A DNA stretch of 64,000 nucleotides from Allobosea psychrotolerans (lineage in GTDB: Bacteria > Pseudomonadota > Alphaproteobacteria > Rhizobiales > Beijerinckiaceae): assembly GCF_002917105.1 (NCBI RefSeq), contig NZ_PQFZ01000002.1, positions 1 to 64,000 on the forward strand, read 5' to 3'. How positions within the stretch are numbered: position 1 is the stretch's first letter; every line of letters begins with the position of its first letter. The position numbers and the translations under genes are program-made. The notes below the pieces were generated by a model. It made no database searches and had not been told where the DNA came from. It was given only the letters and a program-made list of their open reading frames with translations. Shown here piece after piece: positions 16,531 to 25,879 of this stretch.

Positions 16531-17049
16531 TCATCCGGCGCGGCGGATGCCCTCGCGCTTCGGCAGCTTCCAGTTCGGCCTCGGGAAATGGCAGGTGTAG
16601 CCGGCGGGATAGCGCTCCAGGTAATCCTGATGCTCCGGTTCGGCCTCCCAGAAATCGCCGACCGGGGTCACTTCGGTCACGACTTTGCCGGGCCAGATCC
16701 CCGACGCGTTGACGTCGGCGATGGTCTCTTCGGCGACACGCTTCTGTTCGTCGCTCGCATAGAAGATCGCGGAGCGGTAGCTTGCGCCGATATCGTTGCC
16801 CTGGCGGTCGCGGGTCGTCGGGTCGTGAATCTGGAAAAAGAATTCGAGCAGGTCGCGGTAGCTCGTCTGGGCCGGATCGAACATGATCTCGATCGCCTCG
16901 GCATGGTTGCCATGATTGCGGTAGGTGGCATTGGGCACCTCGCCACCGGAATAGCCGACACGGGTGGAGATCACGCCGGGTCTGCGGCGGATCAGATCCT
17001 GCATGCCCCAGAAGCAACCGCCGGCAAGCACTGCGCGTTCCGTTGTCAT
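16531..17049 (-). CDS. msrA: Peptide methionine sulfoxide reductase MsrA
   Basis: A 172-residue MsrA that reduces methionine-S-sulfoxide in oxidised proteins. The catalytic motif [10 protein letters not shown] is at residues 10-19, followed by [28 protein letters not shown] substrate loop residues and [14 protein letters not shown]. The only other Cys lies near the C-terminus (GYTCHFP), consistent with a resolving role. Length fits the family. It is the first gene of a leftward set with DUF72, udgX and DUF763, but a gap of about 150 bases with a large hairpin separates it from DUF72, so separate control is likely. Confidence 0.94.
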   Translation of the reverse strand: MTTERAVLAGGCFWGMQDLIRRRPGVISTRVGYSGGEVPNATYRNHGNHAEAIEIMFDPAQTSYRDLLEFFFQIHDPTTRDRQGNDIGASYRSAIFYASDEQKRVAEETIADVNASGIWPGKVVTEVTPVGDFWEAEPEHQDYLERYPAGYTCHFPRPNWKLPKREGIRRAG

Positions 17050-17130
17050 GGCTCTCGACCTCCTGATTTTTGGTTCGCCCCAATATAGGCATTGTCGAAC
17101 ACAATATCAGGCAGGGAGCGCAGCAGGCGG

Positions 17131-17772
17131 ATGGCGGTGAGGTTTCTCTTCGACGGTCCCGAACAGGCGAGACGCACGGTCCTGCTCGCGCACGGCGCCG
17201 GCGGGCCGATGGATTCGCCCTCGCTGACAGCGACGGCGAAGGCCTTGGCGGGATCGGGCTTTCGCGTGGCTCGCTTCGAGTTCAACTATATGGCTGGTCG
17301 ACGAATGGCGTCGGGCCGCAAGCCGCCGCCGCGCGCAGAAAAGCTCAATCCAGAATACATTGCCGCTATTGAGGCGCTTGACGCAAAAGGGCCGCTCATC
17401 ATCGGCGGCAAGTCGATGGGCGGCCGGGTCGCCAGCATGGTCGCAGACGACCTCTTCGCCTCCGGCCGAGTCCACGGCCTGCTGTGCCTAGGTTATCCCT
17501 TTCATCCGCCGGCCAAGCCCGAGCAGTTGCGCACGGCACATCTTGTCGACCTGAATATCCCGACGCTGATCGTGCAGGGCACGCGCGATCAATTCGGCAT
17601 GCGAGAGGAGGTGTCCGCCTACACGCTGTCACCGGCGATCGAGATTTTGTGGCTCGATGACGGCGATCACGATCTGAAGCCGCGGAAATCGGTTTCCGGC
17701 TTTTCGGCCGCCGACCATCTGAAGACCATGGCCGAGGCGGCTTCCGCCTGGGCCGAGCGGACGACGAGTTGA
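17131..17772 (+). CDS. Alpha/beta hydrolase of the KANL3/Tex30-like group
   Basis: A 213-residue alpha/beta hydrolase. It has the early LLAHGAGGPMDSP oxyanion segment, nucleophile elbow GGKSMGGRVAS, the acid in QGTRDQFG and the catalytic His in DGDHDLKPR. The layout fits the small dienelactone hydrolase-like family with a KANL3/Tex30-type core. Substrate unknown. The start at 17131 has GGGAG 15 bases and AGGCGG directly upstream; an in-frame ATG at 17092 is possible. A short exonuclease III remnant begins 8 bases after its stop, so the original downstream neighbour was probably xth. Confidence 0.82.
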   Translation: MAVRFLFDGPEQARRTVLLAHGAGGPMDSPSLTATAKALAGSGFRVARFEFNYMAGRRMASGRKPPPRAEKLNPEYIAAIEALDAKGPLIIGGKSMGGRVASMVADDLFASGRVHGLLCLGYPFHPPAKPEQLRTAHLVDLNIPTLIVQGTRDQFGMREEVSAYTLSPAIEILWLDDGDHDLKPRKSVSGFSAADHLKTMAEAASAWAERTTS

Positions 17773-17780
17773 GACGGGCG

Positions 17781-17846
17781 ATGAAAATCGCCACCTTCAA
17801 CGTCAACGGCATCAACGGATGCCTCGCGGTGCTCCCGCTTCTTTGA
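17781..17846 (+). pseudogene. Truncated exonuclease III (xth) start
   Basis: The frame from ATG 17781 encodes MKIATFNVNGINGCLAVLPL and stops after 21 residues. The first 13 match the almost invariant N-terminus of exonuclease III (MKIATFNVNGINGR), and the rest is a degraded form of the following LPVLLRWL. The remaining roughly 240 codons are absent, replaced by a terminator-like hairpin. This is a remnant left by deletion rather than a working gene. Confidence 0.75.
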
Positions 17847-17861
17847 TGTGCTGGAAACGAG

Positions 17862-17891
17862 GCGCCGCCCGGCTTGATTGCCGGGCGGCGC
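17862..17891. terminator. Bidirectional hairpin terminator next to nrdJ
   Basis: A perfect 12-bp stem (GCGCCGCCCGGC against GCCGGGCGGCGC) with a TTGATT loop, followed by GGAACTTTCT on the plus strand. It lies between the rightward hydrolase/xth remnant and the convergent leftward nrdJ, 63 bases beyond the nrdJ stop. Confidence 0.7.
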
Positions 17892-17953
17892 GGAACTTTC
17901 TCACGATCGCGGCAACGCTATGCCGCGCATTTCAGTCGGAACAGTCGGACCAA

Positions 17954-20900
17954 TCAGCTGCACCCGGTCGTCGAACCGCAGGTGTTGCACTTCAAACAGG
18001 TGCCGTTGCGGACCAGGGTGAAGTTGCCGCATTCGCCGCAGCTGTCTCCGACATAGCCTTTCATGATCGCCTCGGCGCGACGCTCTGAGGCTTTGGGCTG
18101 GCCGGCGGCGGCGGGGGCCGCGAAGCCGAGCTTGGCCATCTCCGCCTCGCCATAAGGCTGCTCGGCCGGCTCCTGCTTCAGCGCGGTCGCACCGGCCGTG
18201 GCATAGCCATGGGCTTGGCTGGCCTGGCGCGGGGCTTCGGGCACCGCGCCGCCCGGGATCAGCATCAGCTTGTCGGCGCGCGAGCGGACAAGGCCCTTCG
18301 AGACCGAGGTCTGCGGGGTGGCGCCAGCCGCTGCCGGCTGGTTCTGGCCGCCGCTGCCGAGCCCGATATTGCCGACCTCGCTCGGGTCGATATGGGCGAG
18401 CTCGTAACGGCCGAGATAGCTGATCGCCAGTTCGCGGAAGACGTAGTCGAGGATCGAGGTCGCGTTCTTGATCGAGTCGTTGCCCTGGACGAAGCCGGCG
18501 GGCTCGAAGCGGGTGAAGGTGAAGGCGTCGACATACTCCTCCAGCGGCACGCCATATTGCAGGCCCAGCGACACCGAGATGGCGAAGTTGTTGATCAAGG
18601 CGCGCAGCGCCGAACCTTCCTTGTTCATGTCGAGGAAGATCTCGCCGAGGCGGCCGTCATCATATTCGCCGGTGCGCAGGAACAGCGTATGCCCGCCGAT
18701 CTTGGCCTTCTGGGTGTAGCCCTTGCGCCGCGTCGGCAGCTTCTCCTGCTCGCGGTTGCGCTCGACGCGCTCGACGATGCGCTCGACGATCTTCTCGGCG
18801 ACCTGGGCGGCGCGGGCCGTCATCGGCTGCTGGTGCAGCGCCTCGACGGCATCCTCCTCGTCGTCCTCATCGGAGATCAAGGCCGAGTTCAGCGGCTGCG
18901 AGAGCTTGGAGCCGTCGCGGTAGAGGGCGTTGGCCTTCAGCGCCAGCTTCCAGGAGAGCATATAGGCGCTCTTGCAGTCCTCGACGGTGGCGTCGTTGGG
19001 CATGTTGATGGTCTTGGAGATCGCCCCCGAGATGAAGGGCTGGGCCGCGGCCATCATGCGGATATGGCTCTCGACCGAGAGATAGCGCTTGCCGATGCGC
19101 CCGCAGGGATTGGCGCAGTCGAAGACGTTGTAGTGCTCGAGCTTGAGATGCGGCGCGCCTTCCAGCGTCATCGCTCCGCAGACATGCACGTTGGCGGCCT
19201 CGATCTCGGCTTTGGAGAAGCCGAGGAAAGGCAGCAATTCGAAGGACATGTCGGCGAGTTTCTCAGCCGGAACCTTAAGCGTGTTGACGAGAAAATCCTC
19301 GCCCAGCGTCCATTTGTTGAAGACGAACTTGATGTCGAAGGCGGCTTTCAGGTCCTTCTCGATCGCGTCGATCTTGTCCTGGGTGAAGCCCTTGGCCTTG
19401 AGCGAGCCGTGGTTGATGCCGGGCGACTGCGCCAGCGTGCCGTGGCCGACCGCATAGGCCTCGATCTCGGCGATCTCGCTCTCGCGATAGCCGAGTGCAC
19501 GCAGGGCGTCGGGCACCGCGCCGTTGATGATCTTCCAGTAGCCGCCGCCGGCGAGCTTCTTGAACTTCACCAGCGCGAAATCGGGCTCGATGCCGGTGGT
19601 GTCGCAATCCATCACGAGGCCGATCGTGCCGGTCGGCGCGATCACGGTCGCTTGCGCATTGCGGTAGCCATGCTTCTCGCCGAGCGCGAGCGCATTGTCC
19701 CAGGCGATGCGGGCGCGCTCCGAGAGCAGAGTGCTGGAGCCGCCCAGGCGCGCCAGCGTGCCATGGTCGAGCGGGACTGGCGTGACCTGCAGGCCTTCAT
19801 AGCCGGAAGCCAGGCCATGGGCCGCGACGCGGTGGTTGCGGATGACGCGCAGCATATGCGCGGCGTTCTTCTTGTAGCCGGGGAAGGGGCCGAGCTCGCC
19901 CGCCATCTCGGCCGAGGTCGCATAGGAGACGCCGGTCATGACCGCGGTCAGCGCGCCGGCGAGCGCACGGCCCTCGTCGGAATCATAACCGAGGCCCATG
20001 GTCATCAAGAGGCCGCCGATATTGGCGTAGCCGAGGCCGAGCGTGCGGTACTCATAGGAGAGTTCGGCGATTTCCTTGGAGGGGAACTGCGCCATCGTCA
20101 CCGAGATCTCGAGGACGATCGTCCAGAGCCGGCAGAGATGCTCATAGGCTGCGACATCGAAAGCCTTGGCCTCGCGATCATAGAACTGCAGCAGGTTGGC
20201 CGAGGCCAGGTTGCAGGCCGTGTCGTCGAGGAACATGTATTCCGAGCACGGGTTGGACGCCCGGATCCGGCCGGAGGCCGCGCAGGTGTGCCAGTCGTTC
20301 ATCGTGGTGTTGAAGTGCAGGCCGGGATCGGCCGAGGCCCAGGCGGCGTAGCCGATCTTCTCCCAGAGGTCGCGGGCCTTCAGCGTCTTGGTGATCTTGC
20401 CGGTCGTGCGGCCGGTCAGGTTCCAGTCGCCATCGGTTTCCACGGCGCGCAGGAAGTCGTCGGTCAGCGAGACCGAGTTGTTCGAGTTCTGGCCCGAGAC
20501 CGTGAGATAGGCCTCCGAATCCCAATCGGTGTCGTAGATGTCGAACTGGATGTCGGTGTAGCCCTGCTTGGCGAACTGCATCACCCGCTTGATGTAGTTG
20601 TCGGGCACCATCGCCTTGCGGGCGAGCTTGATCTCGCGCTTCAGCGCCGGGTTCTTCTCGGGATCGAAGCAGGAATCGCCATCGCCTTCGCAGTTCACGC
20701 AGGCCTTCATCACGGCCTTCATGTGCTTCTGGACGACCTTGGAGCCGGTGACGAGGGCGGCGACTTTCTGCTCCTCGCGCACCTTCCAGTCGATATAGGT
20801 CTCGATATCGGGGTGGTCGACATCGACCACGACCATCTTGGCGGCGCGTCGCGTCGTGCCGCCCGACTTGATCGCGCCCGCAGCCCGGTCGCCGATCTTG

Positions 20901-21673
20901 AGGAAGGACATCAGGCCCGACGAGCGGCCGCCGCCGGCGAGCTTTTCGCCTTCGCCGCGCAGCAGCGAGAAGTTCGAGCCGGTGCCGGAGCCGTATTTGA
21001 ACAGGCGTGCCTCGCGGACCCAGAGGTCCATGATGCCGCCTTCGTTGACGAGGTCGTCCTGCACGCCCTGGATGAAGCAGGCATGGGGCTGCGGGTGCTC
21101 GTAGCTCGACTTCGACTTCACCAGCTTGCCGGTCTTGAAGTCGACGTAGAAATGGCCCTGGCTCGGGCCGTCGATGCCATAGGCCCAATGCAGGCCGGTG
21201 TTGAACCATTGCGGCGAGTTCGGTGCCACGCGCTGGGTCGCGAGCATGAAGCGCAGTTCGTCATGGAAAGCCTGCGCATCCTCCTCGGAGGAGAAATAGC
21301 CGCCCTTCCAGCCCCAATAGGTCCAGCAGCCGGCGAGCCTGTCGAAGACCTGCTTGGACGAGATCTCCGAGACGAAGCGCTCGGCTTCCGGGAGCTTGGC
21401 GAGCGCGGCCTCGTCGGGCGCGGAGCGCCAGAGGAAGGAGGGGACGTCGTTTTCCTCGACCTTTTTCAGCGCCGCCGGGACGCCGGCCTTGCGGAAGTAT
21501 TTCTGCGCGAGCACGTCGCTGGCGACCTGCGACCAGGATTCGGGCACCTCGATGCCCTCCAGCCGGAACACGATCGAGCCATCGGGATTGCGGATCTCGC
21601 TGACGGCAGAGCGGAACGGTATCGCCGCGTAGGGCGATTGGCCGGCGGAGGTGTAGCGGCGCTCGATGCGCAT
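17954..21673 (-). CDS. nrdJ: Adenosylcobalamin-dependent (class II) ribonucleotide reductase
   Basis: A 1239-residue class II RNR, the usual size for the alphaproteobacterial form. It reduces ribonucleotides to deoxyribonucleotides with a B12 thiyl radical and does not need oxygen. Visible are the substrate-site block [18 protein letters not shown], the finger-loop region with [31 protein letters not shown], and a C-terminal Cys tail with [15 protein letters not shown] and CNTCG that should cycle electrons and bind zinc. The ATG at 21673 is chosen as the start of [14 protein letters not shown]; an in-frame ATG at 21733 gives 20 extra residues. Its promoter is about 275 bases upstream, so the leader is long. 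Confidence 0.96.
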   Translation of the reverse strand: MRIERRYTSAGQSPYAAIPFRSAVSEIRNPDGSIVFRLEGIEVPESWSQVASDVLAQKYFRKAGVPAALKKVEENDVPSFLWRSAPDEAALAKLPEAERFVSEISSKQVFDRLAGCWTYWGWKGGYFSSEEDAQAFHDELRFMLATQRVAPNSPQWFNTGLHWAYGIDGPSQGHFYVDFKTGKLVKSKSSYEHPQPHACFIQGVQDDLVNEGGIMDLWVREARLFKYGSGTGSNFSLLRGEGEKLAGGGRSSGLMSFLKIGDRAAGAIKSGGTTRRAAKMVVVDVDHPDIETYIDWKVREEQKVAALVTGSKVVQKHMKAVMKACVNCEGDGDSCFDPEKNPALKREIKLARKAMVPDNYIKRVMQFAKQGYTDIQFDIYDTDWDSEAYLTVSGQNSNNSVSLTDDFLRAVETDGDWNLTGRTTGKITKTLKARDLWEKIGYAAWASADPGLHFNTTMNDWHTCAASGRIRASNPCSEYMFLDDTACNLASANLLQFYDREAKAFDVAAYEHLCRLWTIVLEISVTMAQFPSKEIAELSYEYRTLGLGYANIGGLLMTMGLGYDSDEGRALAGALTAVMTGVSYATSAEMAGELGPFPGYKKNAAHMLRVIRNHRVAAHGLASGYEGLQVTPVPLDHGTLARLGGSSTLLSERARIAWDNALALGEKHGYRNAQATVIAPTGTIGLVMDCDTTGIEPDFALVKFKKLAGGGYWKIINGAVPDALRALGYRESEIAEIEAYAVGHGTLAQSPGINHGSLKAKGFTQDKIDAIEKDLKAAFDIKFVFNKWTLGEDFLVNTLKVPAEKLADMSFELLPFLGFSKAEIEAANVHVCGAMTLEGAPHLKLEHYNVFDCANPCGRIGKRYLSVESHIRMMAAAQPFISGAISKTINMPNDATVEDCKSAYMLSWKLALKANALYRDGSKLSQPLNSALISDEDDEEDAVEALHQQPMTARAAQVAEKIVERIVERVERNREQEKLPTRRKGYTQKAKIGGHTLFLRTGEYDDGRLGEIFLDMNKEGSALRALINNFAISVSLGLQYGVPLEEYVDAFTFTRFEPAGFVQGNDSIKNATSILDYVFRELAISYLGRYELAHIDPSEVGNIGLGSGGQNQPAAAGATPQTSVSKGLVRSRADKLMLIPGGAVPEAPRQASQAHGYATAGATALKQEPAEQPYGEAEMAKLGFAAPAAAGQPKASERRAEAIMKGYVGDSCGECGNFTLVRNGTCLKCNTCGSTTGCS

Positions 21674-22458
21674 GATCTCGTATCCCCATGCAATGCCGCG
21701 GGCTCCAAAAGCCCCGCGCGGCCGGTTGATCACCGGCTCCTGATGTCAGCCCAACTCGGTTTGTGCCCCGTGGACGTCGCGGCGGCTATGTTTCCGCCTT
21801 CTCTCGTCCGGTTGCGGCCAGAACAGTCCGCAAACAATCGCTCGCCGCAGCCGTTGCCGGCATGCCACGTGATGATCGCCTCGACCCTTCCGGAAACTCT
21901 TTTGCGGGTGTCGATGGCGTTTCCGCCGGCCGTCACGCGACCGTCAAAATTTAGTCCCGAATGGGCCGCCTCGTCAAGGATTAGTGCACACCAAACCCTG
22001 TGGACACGACATCTGGTAGGTATGTGTGAGTTATGGGGATAAGTTTCAAGGCCGCCGCTAAGCCTTGGGAATCGCGGGACGAATCCTCTCCGCGGTGCCA
22101 GCTTGCCACAGTCGTGCGCCGAAGAAACGCATCAAATGCGCGCCATCATGGTTAATCAAGGGGGCTGAGTGATCTTTCGGCCACGGACGTAAGCGGTATC
22201 TGCAGCGGCGCGATCAAGTGCTTGAATCCATGCGGGCTTCGCGAAAGCCGGGCGCAATGGGAGCGATCTCGAATCAAGGCCGAATCGTGGCGCCGATATT
22301 CGCGGTCGCTGAATCGTCGACGGCGGCGATTTCTTTGAGCGGGTGGCCGAGCCTCAAACCGTCGGTTGCTCACCGCGGGCTTTCGGCGGTGGATTTAGCA
22401 GCGAGTTAAGGCAAGGAGGCTCAGCATCGCGTGGACATGTGCGGCTCGGGAGAAACCG
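21674..22458. other. Long intergenic region with the nrdJ leader
   Basis: 785 bases between the divergent nrdJ and lipoprotein genes without a supported ORF. The nrdJ leader contains two adjacent hairpins close to the start: GCCGGT/ACCGGC at about 21719-21735, and a G-rich stem around 21699-21720 just before the GGGGA ribosome-binding site. The usual conserved blocks of cobalamin riboswitches were looked for and not found. The right half (22045-22458) shows nothing recognised beyond the lipoprotein promoter expected there. Confidence 0.5.
21948..21977 (-). promoter_or_regulatory. Probable sigma-70 promoter of nrdJ
   Basis: On the minus strand TTGACG (21977-21972) and TAAATT (21953-21948) are 18 bases apart. 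This is the best housekeeping-type promoter in the nrdJ upstream region and predicts a leader of roughly 265 bases. Confidence 0.5.
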
Positions 22459-23049
22459 ATGCGACGTCTCGCCTTGGTTGTATCGGTCCTGGCGCTGCCT
22501 GGATTCTTGGCGCTGCCTGGATGTACAGATCAGGAACCGCTGTCGCCGGCTTTCGCCGGCGAGTGGTCGTCGGCCAAGATGGGCTGCGGCGGCCCTCGCA
22601 TCGCCATCAACCGAACCGGCATCTCCGCCAGCGGCATGCCGATCAACGGGATGACCTTCACGAGTTCCAGCGTTTCCGGCTCGACCGCCCATGTCGTCAT
22701 GGAGGTGAGTTCGGCAGCCCGATTCATGGGTCAGGCTCCGAAGCCCACAAGCAAGCCCAATGACCAGAACCCGGCGAATCTGGAGGTCGTTGCGACGCTG
22801 ATCGCCTCAAGCACCCGGGTTCATCCCACCAACGTGATTTTCCGCCACAAGGGCACAAGGCAGCTTCAGGCCGCGCATGAGGATGTGCTGGCAGTCTTGA
22901 CGCTCGTGCGTTGCAAGGAGCGGTCGGCCAATGACAGATCGCCGGGTCCCGCGCGTATAGAGGCTGGCGCGCGTAGAGGCTGGACAGCGCCGTTCCATCT
23001 CTCCATAAGTCGCCCAGGCAAACAGACCGCGACGGGCGCACTTTCATGA
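22459..23049 (+). CDS. Putative lipoprotein, 196 aa
   Basis: The N-terminus has two Arg, a hydrophobic stretch and the lipobox LALPGC, so Cys22 is likely lipidated and the protein anchored in a membrane. The remaining part has the paired Cys-containing WSSAKMGCGGPRIAIN near the start and VLTLVRCKE near the middle; no known domain is recognised. The last 40 residues are Arg/Pro-rich and may be disordered. Its stop overlaps the start of the complex I subunit gene (ATGA), so the two are translationally coupled. Confidence 0.65.
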   Translation: MRRLALVVSVLALPGFLALPGCTDQEPLSPAFAGEWSSAKMGCGGPRIAINRTGISASGMPINGMTFTSSSVSGSTAHVVMEVSSAARFMGQAPKPTSKPNDQNPANLEVVATLIASSTRVHPTNVIFRHKGTRQLQAAHEDVLAVLTLVRCKERSANDRSPGPARIEAGARRGWTAPFHLSISRPGKQTATGALS

Positions 23050-23456
23050 AGCCTTTGCTGCTGCAGATCTTCACCTGGTGGAACGGCCAGACCATCGGCA
23101 CGCGCTTCCACACCTGGCGCTTCGGCGAGCGAGTCGGCACCGACGAGTTCGGCAATGTCTATTACCGCACCAAGGGTGGGATGAAGGACAAGGCGCTGGG
23201 CATCCAGCGTCGCTGGGTCGTCTATAACGGCGAAGCGGAAGCCTCCAAGATCCCGCCGGGCTGGAATGGCTGGCTGCATCACACCGTCGATGTCGCGCCC
23301 TCCGAGGAGCGCTACGAGCCGCGCGAGTGGCAAGAGCCGCATCAGCAGAACTGGACCGGCACGGCGCTGGCCTATCGTCCGCAGGGCTCGACGCTGGCCG
23401 GCGGCCACCGCCCGCCCGCAACCGGCGACTATGAGGCCTGGACGCCGGGGCGCTGA
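23046..23456 (+). CDS. NDUFA12-type accessory subunit of NADH:ubiquinone oxidoreductase
   Basis: A 136-residue homologue of the mitochondrial complex I subunit NDUFA12 (B17.2), found in alphaproteobacteria. Typical elements are WWNGQTIGTRFHTWRFGERV, GTDEFGNVYY, RRWVVYNGEAEASKIPPGW and WNGWLHHTVD. In the family it binds the peripheral arm of complex I near the membrane. It overlaps the preceding lipoprotein gene by 4 bases. In related genomes the DUF2155 gene is its usual follower; here a leftward isochorismatase-like gene and mntH come between. Confidence 0.93.
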   Translation: MKPLLLQIFTWWNGQTIGTRFHTWRFGERVGTDEFGNVYYRTKGGMKDKALGIQRRWVVYNGEAEASKIPPGWNGWLHHTVDVAPSEERYEPREWQEPHQQNWTGTALAYRPQGSTLAGGHRPPATGDYEAWTPGR

Positions 23457-23486
23457 GGCGCCGGCCGGGCAGGGCGCTTCACACGA

Positions 23487-24218
23487 TTATAAATGCTTAG
23501 AGCATTGCTCCTGCGAAAAACCGGTACCCACTTTTTCGCGCAATGCTCCTGCCGCGATCAAATCCAGGACCTCTGCTGTCGGCCTGACATCGCCGAAGCA
23601 GCGGTAGATCGTCGTCAGCGAAGCCTCGTGCAGGCCATGGGCGTGACCGGTATTCGCATCCGACACCATGATGACGCGATAGCCCAGCTCGACGGCATCG
23701 CGGGCTGAGGATTCGCAGCAGATATTCGTGACCGTCCCGGCGATCAGCAGCGTGTCGAGCTTACGCCGCCGCAATTGCGCGTGCAGGTCGCAACGCCCCG
23801 GGAAGAAGGCGCTATAACCCTTATAACCCTGTTTCATGGCGTGGACGTCGCCGGTTTGCGTCACGAGCTCATGCCAGAGCTGCGAGCGTGGGTCTTCAGG
23901 CCGGGCGCCATCCTGGAAATGGCGCAGACGCTGCGGGCCATGGATTGCCGCCAGGACAGGGCTCTCCAGCGGCATCGGCGCTGCGGTCACCCAGGCCACC
24001 GTGCCGCCGCGGCCTCGCAGCGCTGCGGCCACCTGGTTGATCGGGCTGACGATCTCGCGGCAGGTTTCGTCATTCTCGACCGAGGCGCGCATCAGGTCGA
24101 TGACGACGAGCGCGGTCAGCGCCGGGGTCAGGCTCTCGAAAGCATGGAGACGCCCGCGCCTGGCCACGACCTTGGCGACGACCTTTTCGTCGATGCCGCT
24201 TGGATGGCGCAATGTCAT
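23487..24218 (-). CDS. Isochorismatase-family cysteine hydrolase
   Basis: A 243-residue cysteine hydrolase. The triad is visible: Asp in VVIDLMRASV, Lys in MKQGYKGYSAF, and Cys in GTVTNICCESSARDA after the cis-peptide TVT. Members cleave isochorismate, nicotinamide, or N-carbamoyl compounds; the substrate is not evident here. The last about 20 residues (containing REKVGTGFSQEQ) are encoded by a palindromic intergenic repeat, so the native C-terminus seems to have been replaced. It is downstream of mntH on the same strand with a 70-base gap and may share its transcript. Confidence 0.87.
   Translation of the reverse strand: MTLRHPSGIDEKVVAKVVARRGRLHAFESLTPALTALVVIDLMRASVENDETCREIVSPINQVAAALRGRGGTVAWVTAAPMPLESPVLAAIHGPQRLRHFQDGARPEDPRSQLWHELVTQTGDVHAMKQGYKGYSAFFPGRCDLHAQLRRRKLDTLLIAGTVTNICCESSARDAVELGYRVIMVSDANTGHAHGLHEASLTTIYRCFGDVRPTAEVLDLIAAGALREKVGTGFSQEQCSKHL
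23500..23548. repeat. Palindromic intergenic repeat, inside the hydrolase 3' end
   Basis: GAGCATTGC (23500-23508) and GCAATGCTC (23540-23548) enclose GCGAAAAA/TTTTTCGC around the core CCGGTACCCAC. Read on the minus strand the core GTGGGTACCGG matches the repeat at 61123-61143 (GTGGGAACCGG flanked by GAAAA/TTTTC). The element lies within the coding sequence of the isochorismatase-like gene. Confidence 0.8.
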
Positions 24219-24288
24219 CTGTCGTCCCGCGATCAGCCTCAGCCTTGTGGACGAGAGCCGATTCGCGCTCGCCGGAGCAATCGTCGCG

Positions 24289-25632
24289 TCAGCTGCCGAT
24301 CACGAAATCAAACAGCAGCTTGATGTTGAGCGCCGCGATCACGATCGCGATCAGCCAGGCGAAGATCGCGAGCCAGCGCGGAGCGACGAGCGCGCCCATC
24401 TTCGCCTTGTCGGCAGTGAACATCACCAGCGGGAAGACGGCGAAGGAGAGCTGCAGGCTCAGCACGACCTGGGTCAGGATCAGGAGCCGCGCCGTGCCGC
24501 TGTCGCCATACCAGATGGTCACGGCAGCGGCAGGCACGATGGCGATGGCGCGCGTGATCAGGCGGCGCAGCCAGGGCGCCAGCTTGATCTTGAGGAACCC
24601 CTCCATGACGATCTGGCCAGCCAGCGTCGCGGTCACCGTCGAATTGATGCCGCAGCAGAGCAGGGCGATGCCGAACAGGGTCGGCGCGATCGCCAGCCCC
24701 AGCAGCGGGCCGATCAGCTTATGCGCCTCGCCGAGCTCGGCGACGTCGGTCTGGCCGGTCTTGTTGAAGGTCGCCGCCGCCAGGATCAGGATCGCGGCAT
24801 TGATCAGGAGCGCGAAAGTCAGCGCCACCGTCGAATCGATCGTGGCGTATTTCAGTGCCTTGCGCTTCTCGGGCAGGCTCTCGCCATAGGCGCGGGTCTG
24901 CACGATGCCCGAATGCAGATAGAGATTATGCGGCATCACCGTCGCCCCCAGGATGCCGAGTGCAAGATAGAGCATCTCGGGATTGGTGACGATCTGCGTC
25001 GTCGGCGCGAAGCCCTTGATCACCGCCCCCCAATCGGGATCGGCCAGCGCGATCTGGATCGTGAAGCAGATGGCGATGACGCCAAGCAGGGTGATGATCA
25101 ACGCCTCGACCCAGCGGAAGCCGAGCCGCTGCAGATACAGAATCAGGAAAACGTCTAGCGCCGTGATCAGGACGCCGATCTCGAGCGGAATGCCGAAGAT
25201 CAGGTTGAGCCCGATCGCGGTGCCGATCACCTCCGCGATATCAGTTGCGATGATCGCGGTCTCGGCGAGAAACCAGAGTGTGAGCGCCACCGGCTTCGGG
25301 AAGGAATCGCGGCAGGCCTGCGCGAGATCGCGGCCCGAGCCGATGGCAAGCCGCGCGCAGAGCGCCTGCAGCACGACCGCCATGATGTTCGACAGCAGCG
25401 CGACGATAAGCAGGGTGTAGCCGAATTTGGAGCCGCCGGCGATCGACGTCGCCCAGTTGCCGGGGTCCATGTAACCGACGGCGACGAGATAGCCCGGGCC
25501 GACGAATGCGACCGCGCGTCGCCAGCCTGGCTTGGAGGCTTGAACGTCGACCGAGCGATGCACGTCGGCGAGCGAGGCCTCACCGCGATCCTGGCGCCAA
25601 CCGGCGGGGGGCTTCCTGACGAAGGCGTCCAT
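24289..25632 (-). CDS. mntH: Nramp-family Mn2+/Fe2+ transporter
   Basis: A 447-residue proton-coupled divalent metal importer with about 11 membrane helices. The metal-binding motif of helix 1 reads [10 protein letters not shown] and that of helix 6 reads [13 protein letters not shown], both fully conserved. It imports manganese (and some iron), important in oxidative stress and under iron limitation. The ATG at 25632 has CAGGTGA 8 bases upstream. Two near-identical palindromes lie directly upstream and suggest repression by a Fur-family metal sensor. Confidence 0.95.
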   Translation of the reverse strand: MDAFVRKPPAGWRQDRGEASLADVHRSVDVQASKPGWRRAVAFVGPGYLVAVGYMDPGNWATSIAGGSKFGYTLLIVALLSNIMAVVLQALCARLAIGSGRDLAQACRDSFPKPVALTLWFLAETAIIATDIAEVIGTAIGLNLIFGIPLEIGVLITALDVFLILYLQRLGFRWVEALIITLLGVIAICFTIQIALADPDWGAVIKGFAPTTQIVTNPEMLYLALGILGATVMPHNLYLHSGIVQTRAYGESLPEKRKALKYATIDSTVALTFALLINAAILILAAATFNKTGQTDVAELGEAHKLIGPLLGLAIAPTLFGIALLCCGINSTVTATLAGQIVMEGFLKIKLAPWLRRLITRAIAIVPAAAVTIWYGDSGTARLLILTQVVLSLQLSFAVFPLVMFTADKAKMGALVAPRWLAIFAWLIAIVIAALNIKLLFDFVIGS

Positions 25633-25648
25633 TGAATATCACCTGCTC

Positions 25649-25690
25649 TTGCGAATTATTTGCAAGATATAGTTCTGCGAATTATTCGCA
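25649..25690 (-). promoter_or_regulatory. Two tandem Fur/Mur-type palindromes upstream of mntH
   Basis: TGCGAATTATTTGCA at 25650-25664 and TGCGAATTATTCGCA at 25676-25690 lie 26 bp apart centre to centre, 18 and 44 bases upstream of the mntH start. Each is an inverted repeat of TGCGAAT around a central base. This is the form of Fur/Mur-family operators in alphaproteobacteria, and mntH is a known Mur target there. The regulator identity is inference. Confidence 0.7.
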
Positions 25691-25879
25691 ACAAGGAAAA
25701 TCACGCCGTCGCGCGACCGCGACATCGGGCACATCAGACATTGAGGGACATGCCAGCCAGGCGCCCCTGACGATGAGGCATGGCCGGCGCGCAGACAGCA
25801 ATCGCCCTTTTTCCGCTCGCTTTGCCATGGTAAGCCGCCAGCGCGCGGAGACCTCGCGCGACAGAGAATCGTTTTGAGC

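Noticed and set aside
21674..21945. Cobalamin riboswitch in the nrdJ leader
   Set aside because: The long leader before a B12 enzyme invites it, but the B12 box and the other conserved blocks are not present on the minus strand.
18209..22042. Rightward 1277-codon open frame
   Set aside because: It is the antisense shadow of nrdJ; residues are Arg, Asp, Ala and Gly-rich without domains, while the other strand is an intact class II RNR.
21980..22045. NrdR boxes or a DnaA box upstream of nrdJ
   Set aside because: ACAC and TGTG half-sites and a TTATCCCC string can be found, but none gives a full consensus pair with proper spacing.
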